In this document: one piece after another, positions 60,244 to 64,000 of the stretch
How the letters are laid out: each line of letters opens with the position of its first letter
How positions within the stretch are numbered: the first letter of the stretch is position 1
The notes under the pieces: model-generated
What the model saw: only the letters and a program-made list of their open reading frames with translations
Database searches by the model: none
Told to the model about the DNA's origin: nothing
Translations under genes and position numbers: made by a program
Origin: a virus
Reading direction: 5' to 3' (one strand)
IMG/VR virus record: IMGVR_UViG_3300009703_002976
Span: 1-64,000 of that record
DNA length: 64,000 nucleotides

Positions 60244-62097
60244 TCAACGAGCCCCATCAAATAAACCATCACCCATATAATTAAAGTCTACATTTTGTTG
60301 AATATCAGATCGAACAGTATTATGAGTAGTTTCTTGTAAAACTACATTATCTCCTCCTCCTCCTCGATTAACTGATCTTCTTCTTGTCTCTTCCCATTGT
60401 GCCAATATTTGTTGTGCTTTTAATTCACGTAGTTTATGCAATTGGTCCACATCTACATTTCCTGCTTCTAACAATTTTTGCATAACTAGACTATTTTTTA
60501 ATGCTCCTGGACCAATTTGATGATCTGGAATAGGTGGAGCGTTTTTACCTGGAAACCATATATCCCATAAACCTCCAGCATTTTTTATTGCTGAAAGTAT
60601 CGTTGACAGTCCTAAACTGGTTGTTGGACTAACTCCTTGAGCCCGTAATGCATCATCTATTACTTCTAAATCTTGTTGAGCTTGATGCATTTTTGTCTGT
60701 GTAGTTTGAGCCCCCCCATATGTAGCAAGTTCTTCTTCCAATTTCGCCGCTACTACTGCTTTCTTTTTGGATATACCAAAAAGTGCATCAAGTTCATCAG
60801 TCACGACTTGCAATGCATATCCTAGTGCCGCTCCTAAAATCATACCTCCAAGTATTCCAGGTATACTTCCTGCAGTTAAAAATGCACCAGCTATACCGCC
60901 CAAAGCTCCCCCAGCAACCATTTTCCTAGCATATGGACTGGCTTTAAAATATTCAACTAAAGCCTTTTTATAGGCATTTGCCATTCCTTTTCCTTCAGCT
61001 TTGTCAATTCTTAATGCTTCTGCTAAGACTGGTCCTGCTAATAGTCCAGCTCCAGCTCCAAGTATTAAACCAGCCATCATTCCTGCTGGACCAAATTTAC
61101 TTAATACTAATGCACCAAAAAGTGCGCCACCTCCAGGAGCAAATTCTAAAACACCTTTCATTTGATCACTTGAAAACCATTTCACTAAACCTGCAGTCAT
61201 TGCCGATTTCCAATCTGCTCCAGTAGCTCTTTCTATCTCCATCATTTCTTTTATTGTACCAGCACCTATTATTCCAATACCTGCTCCAAGAATTGCTCCA
61301 GCCACCATTCCTGCAGGACCAAATAACATTCCCATTTTACCAAACAGAGCCGCCCCGCCCAATCCCATATAAGGAATAAAATTTTTGTATAAATGCTCTT
61401 TCACTTTATTCATTACATTTTTGGAATCTACTTTTGATTTATCTTCTGCAAAAATATGATTTAATCCAGTTAATGCCCCTCCAAGTACTCCGCCAATTAT
61501 TGCTCCTCTTGGTCCCAATAAACCAAAACCGATCAAAGCTCCTTTTCCAGCACCTCCTGCCGCGGCTTCAGCAAGTGATTTATATGCTCCTCCTGATGGA
61601 GAAAAAAATGAATCTATAAATGCTCTAACGCCACCACTAAAGGTGTCTTGATCAAATCCTGCTTGTAATGCTTGAACTAATGCTGGTCCTGCAACGAGTA
61701 AAGCAATACCTCTTGCTAATTTGGGCAATAGTGCCATACCTAAAGATGCGGGCATGAATCTTCTTAATCCTCCAGGAATTCCCATAAGTGCAGTAGATAA
61801 GAAATTTCCCAACATTCCCATGAAACCCTTTCCTGAGAATCTTGGTAAATTCATCTTGGATTTCATATTTAATTCTTTTCTGCCTTCTTTTTTTTCCTCA
61901 AGTTCGTTTTCTCTATCTTTTCGGTCCTTAACTTTATCTGCATTTACCCCTTTTAGCAGAAGTCCTCTCATACTGTATAATAAAGCGGACTGTACTTCCA
62001 TCTGTTTTTCGATGGTTGCAATATTATTTTTATTTTGATCTTTTAGTTCATTGACAAGATTTTGAAAATGAGAATAATTGTGGGGTTTACGTGCCAT
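60244..62097 (-). CDS. Large Gly/Ala-rich virion protein (hub or tape-measure-like)
   Basis: A 617-residue minus-strand protein with a Lys/Glu coiled-coil start (NKNNIATIEKQMEVQSALLY, DRKDRENELEEKKEGRKEL), then repeated Gly/Ala-rich hydrophobic segments of 20-25 residues (GALIGFGLLGPRGAIIGGVL, FGPAGMVAGAILGAGIGIIG, FGPAGMMAGLILGAGAGLLA, GIAGAFLTAGSIPGILGGMI) resembling glycine-zipper helices. The C-terminus is polar (GGGGDNVVLQETTHNTVRSD). Position after gp26 and gp51 suggests a baseplate-hub or tail-length protein that may also pass through membranes during DNA ejection. T4 gp29 is similar in length but not in composition. Confidence 0.6.
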   Translation of the reverse strand: MARKPHNYSHFQNLVNELKDQNKNNIATIEKQMEVQSALLYSMRGLLLKGVNADKVKDRKDRENELEEKKEGRKELNMKSKMNLPRFSGKGFMGMLGNFLSTALMGIPGGLRRFMPASLGMALLPKLARGIALLVAGPALVQALQAGFDQDTFSGGVRAFIDSFFSPSGGAYKSLAEAAAGGAGKGALIGFGLLGPRGAIIGGVLGGALTGLNHIFAEDKSKVDSKNVMNKVKEHLYKNFIPYMGLGGAALFGKMGMLFGPAGMVAGAILGAGIGIIGAGTIKEMMEIERATGADWKSAMTAGLVKWFSSDQMKGVLEFAPGGGALFGALVLSKFGPAGMMAGLILGAGAGLLAGPVLAEALRIDKAEGKGMANAYKKALVEYFKASPYARKMVAGGALGGIAGAFLTAGSIPGILGGMILGAALGYALQVVTDELDALFGISKKKAVVAAKLEEELATYGGAQTTQTKMHQAQQDLEVIDDALRAQGVSPTTSLGLSTILSAIKNAGGLWDIWFPGKNAPPIPDHQIGPGALKNSLVMQKLLEAGNVDVDQLHKLRELKAQQILAQWEETRRRSVNRGGGGDNVVLQETTHNTVRSDIQQNVDFNYMGDGLFDGAR

Positions 62098-62099
62098 TA

Positions 62100-62288
62100 T
62101 TAGGCCCTTCTTTCTTGATCTTTTTGTTTACTATTTTCTTGTTCTATATGAGCAATTAGCATTTCTACGTATATGTCTCTTTCAAAAGGCATTAAATTTT
62201 CTATTTCTGTTAAACTATATTTATGATGTTGCATCAATTGAAACGTTAGTTGATAATAGTTTGCTAAAGTATTATGACTACACATCAT
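62100..62288 (-). CDS. 51: Baseplate hub assembly protein gp51-like
   Basis: A 62-residue protein, MMCSHNTLANYYQLTFQLMQ then YSLTEIENLMPFERDIYVEM and a charged end. The LMPFERDIYVEML segment matches the short T4 gp51-like proteins, and the gene lies directly downstream of gp26 as in T4, overlapping it by 4 bases. gp51 acts catalytically in baseplate hub assembly and is not part of the final virion. Confidence 0.75.
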   Translation of the reverse strand: MMCSHNTLANYYQLTFQLMQHHKYSLTEIENLMPFERDIYVEMLIAHIEQENSKQKDQERRA

Positions 62289-63028
62289 AAAAAAAAATCG
62301 CCAATTCCATTCAAAGTTTGTTTTTCATGACATTTACATTTAGAACATGTAAATTCAATATCGTGTAATATAGCAGGCATTGTGCCAAAAAACAGTTTAA
62401 GTTTTTCAAATTGATCACTTGATAAACTACTAATAAATTCTTCCAGTTCTTCTTTATTATATTCACCTGCATTAAATACTTCTTCACCAGAATATATGTT
62501 ATCAATACAATCAATAACAATACTAAACAATTCTGCTACAGTTGAAGTTTTTTCATTTTCCATGTCTGCTAAACGATTATAAACTTCCATTGTTGGATAT
62601 TTCATTTCAACAGTAATTGTATCTGTTAATTTAATGTTCTTAGAATGTTTATCGTTTGTAGTAAGTTTTATATCAGCAAGATTTATTTTTACTTTTGTTT
62701 GAGCATCACAAGATTCCCCATTACTATTTGTTTCTTCTCGATGTTTTATCATTAGTTCAACAACTTCACCAACAGATTTTGCTCTTATATTTAATAATGC
62801 CATCTGTAAATCAAATAATGGTAATTCTTCAGCATTTACTTCTTCTGATAAAATACAATTATTGATTATTTGTTTTGAAGTTCTTACTATTTCATCTTGT
62901 TCTCCCCCCTCCATAGCCATCAATAAAAGTTTCTCTTCTTTGACTAGAAAGGGTCTGTAAGTTACTGGTTTTTTTATTGAAGTCAAGTTCATTGTAAATG
63001 TAGGTGCTTCAATTTTGGGTAAACTCAT
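62285..63028 (-). CDS. 26: Baseplate hub protein gp26-like
   Basis: A 247-residue protein: MSLPKIEAPTFTMNLTSIKK, PVTYRPFLVKEEKLLLMAME, ILSEEVNAEELPLFDLQMAL and RAKSVGEVVELMIKHREETN match the T4 baseplate gp26 family (PF12322), whose start is YRPFLVKEEK. A C-terminal CSKCKCHEKQ could bind a metal. A GGAGA ribosome-binding site precedes it on the minus strand. It takes part in building the central hub of the baseplate. Confidence 0.88.
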   Translation of the reverse strand: MSLPKIEAPTFTMNLTSIKKPVTYRPFLVKEEKLLLMAMEGGEQDEIVRTSKQIINNCILSEEVNAEELPLFDLQMALLNIRAKSVGEVVELMIKHREETNSNGESCDAQTKVKINLADIKLTTNDKHSKNIKLTDTITVEMKYPTMEVYNRLADMENEKTSTVAELFSIVIDCIDNIYSGEEVFNAGEYNKEELEEFISSLSSDQFEKLKLFFGTMPAILHDIEFTCSKCKCHEKQTLNGIGDFFL

Positions 63029-63053
63029 TATATCTCCATTTTTTAATTATTTT

Positions 63054-63596
63054 TTACGCAACACTAGGGGGATTGGCTCCAGTTGAAATTCTGCTCATTT
63101 CCCATTTTCGATATGCAAAGGTAACACTAAGTCTTGCATATTCATTATTTTGTGACCATCCCAAATTTATTGCTCCCACATTTAGGGGAAATGCTTCTCT
63201 AAATCTTATTCCATAACTTCTAACATTTTCTTCTGTAAATGTTCTTAACCAAATATCAGTTGTATAATCATTATAATATGAAGCATCATATAGATCGGGA
63301 TCAACTATATCATTTTGCCAATTGTCAAAAAACTCTTTTTCTTTCCATCCCTCTGCAGAACAAATAAATGTCATTGTAGTATCAATGAACATTTGACCAT
63401 AACCTATTTTTCTTACTGGTCCATATAATTTATCTTCAACTGTAAGCATAGTTTTACCAGGAAGTTCTGCTTGTTCGCATTGAAATACGCTAAAATCAGA
63501 ATCTTGTCTACCGATATAGACTTCATATCTATTTAATGGTGCGGGACCATGTTTAACATTTAATTTGCTTCTAAAATTATCTACACTTAAAGGCAT
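63054..63596 (-). CDS. gp19-like tail tube family protein
   Basis: A 180-residue protein with NRYEVYIGRQDSDFSVFQCE, QAELPGKTML, FFDNWQNDIVDPDLYDASYY, YTTDIWLRTF, EENVRSYGIRFREAFPLNVG and INLGWSQNNEYARLSVTFAY. The LPG turn, the W-x-N-D-I segment and the final F-P-x-x-V-G...W-x-x-N-N-E...V-T-F-A-Y pattern are those of the T4 gp19/gp48/gp54 tube fold. T4 gp19 is 163 residues. Marine T4-likes often have several gp19-like genes, so tube or tube-initiator cannot be told apart. AGGAGA precedes the start. Confidence 0.8.
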   Translation of the reverse strand: MPLSVDNFRSKLNVKHGPAPLNRYEVYIGRQDSDFSVFQCEQAELPGKTMLTVEDKLYGPVRKIGYGQMFIDTTMTFICSAEGWKEKEFFDNWQNDIVDPDLYDASYYNDYTTDIWLRTFTEENVRSYGIRFREAFPLNVGAINLGWSQNNEYARLSVTFAYRKWEMSRISTGANPPSVA

Positions 63597-64000
63597 TAAA
63601 TCATTCTCCTACTATCTCCCCAAACAACGAGTTTGTTTTCTTTTTTGAATCTTTCTGTTGGTAAAAATAATGCAATTTCTTTTTCATCATCATCTACAAT
63701 TACAACTCTAGATGTTATGTGTTTATATAGATATCTTTTTACTGTTGGTTTAATTTGTTTAATTCTTGCAAGTCCTTCATAATTTACTGATTTTGACCGA
63801 TCAATAGCATCCATTAATTTTGCCCTAAGTAATGGAGGAAGATAATGAAAATTTAAACCAAGAAAACCATTTCCATACATTTTTACGCACATGATTAATG
63901 GGAATCTATCATAATACTTCATTTTATCTTTAGTTTTTGGATCATAAAAATATGATGCCATTGCACCAGGTGCTATTGTTCCCTTACCTGATTTTTTAGC
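63596..64000 (-). CDS. Conserved T4-like phage structural protein (5' end outside window)
   Basis: The reading frame stays open to the right edge: before the ATG at 63961 the minus strand reads AKKSGKGTIAPGA in frame, so the true start is probably outside. The visible part has YFYDPKTKDKMKYYDRFPLI, MYGNGFLGLNFHYLPPLLRA and IKPTVKRYLYKHITSRVVIV, ending LFLPTERFKKENKLVVWGDS. The YDPKTK...YYDxFPL...FLGxNFHYLP pattern occurs in marine T4-like phages next to baseplate genes. I cannot name its function; it may be a hub or tail-completion component. Confidence 0.6.
   Translation of the reverse strand, partial: AKKSGKGTIAPGAMASYFYDPKTKDKMKYYDRFPLIMCVKMYGNGFLGLNFHYLPPLLRAKLMDAIDRSKSVNYEGLARIKQIKPTVKRYLYKHITSRVVIVDDDEKEIALFLPTERFKKENKLVVWGDSRRMI

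Noticed and set aside
60767-62038. Plus-strand ORFs in the Gly/Ala-rich region
   Set aside because: They are antisense to the minus-strand virion gene, rich in the complementary low-complexity codons, lack ribosome-binding sites and overlap an evident coding region.
1-64000. A bacterial genomic island rather than a phage
   Set aside because: The 33-59-32 order, gp26, gp51, a gp19-like gene, a late promoter and DUF6433-like and FmdB-like genes fit a T4-like phage, and there are no bacterial housekeeping genes or integration genes.

Overview
This window is almost certainly part of a T4-like (tailed, contractile-tail) bacteriophage genome of the marine cyanophage/pelagiphage type. On the right, genes read as the T4 neighbours 33, 59 and 32 (late-transcription co-activator, helicase loader, ssDNA-binding protein) face a block of virion genes on the minus strand that includes gp26, gp51 and a gp19-like tube protein. 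On the left are a DUF6433-like protein, an FmdB-type zinc ribbon and a PD-(D/E)XK nuclease, all common in that phage group. The DNA is very AT-rich and gene-dense throughout. I see no tRNA, CRISPR array, transposase or integrase.

Layout. (1) 1-2071, plus strand: phage housekeeping genes. (2) 2058-31328, plus strand: a packed accessory cassette with radical SAM enzymes, five SGNH/GDSL-like proteins, six or seven 2OG-Fe(II) oxygenase-like proteins, two amidinotransferases, a NodU/CmcH carbamoyltransferase, a nitroreductase, a flavin-dependent halogenase, a miniature adenylation enzyme, a MORN-repeat protein, a CMP-sugar synthetase-like enzyme, DegT- and HisC-like PLP enzymes, a sulfotransferase-like protein and three paralogues of a glycosyltransferase-like family. 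(3) 31381-45033, plus strand: one uncharacterised protein with its own leader, then nine radical SAM enzymes with a QueC-like PP-loop protein, a small unknown protein and a duplicated GT9-like pair. (4) 45024-50521, plus strand: glycosyltransferases, a methyltransferase and another 2OG oxygenase. (5) 50425-52279, minus strand: two probable virion-associated genes with a T4-type late promoter. (6) 52382-58442, plus strand: two giant multidomain glycosyltransferases, the second ending in a TibC/Aah-like protein O-heptosyltransferase. (7) 58445-60172: genes 33-59-32. (8) 60178-60241: hairpins between convergent transcripts. (9) 60244-64000, minus strand: baseplate and tail genes.

How they may work together (inference). 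Nucleotidyl-, amino-, amidino-, carbamoyl-, sulfo- and methyltransferases, hydroxylases, SGNH esterase-like enzymes and many glycosyltransferases together look like a pathway that makes and attaches a heavily decorated glycan or similar small molecule, either to virion proteins or to the host surface. The density of radical SAM enzymes (14 by my count, in four architectures) is the most unusual feature. Nearly every accessory gene overlaps the next by 4 to about 50 bases, so roughly 50 kb reads as one translationally coupled unit. Functions are assigned from motifs read by eye; no database search was run.
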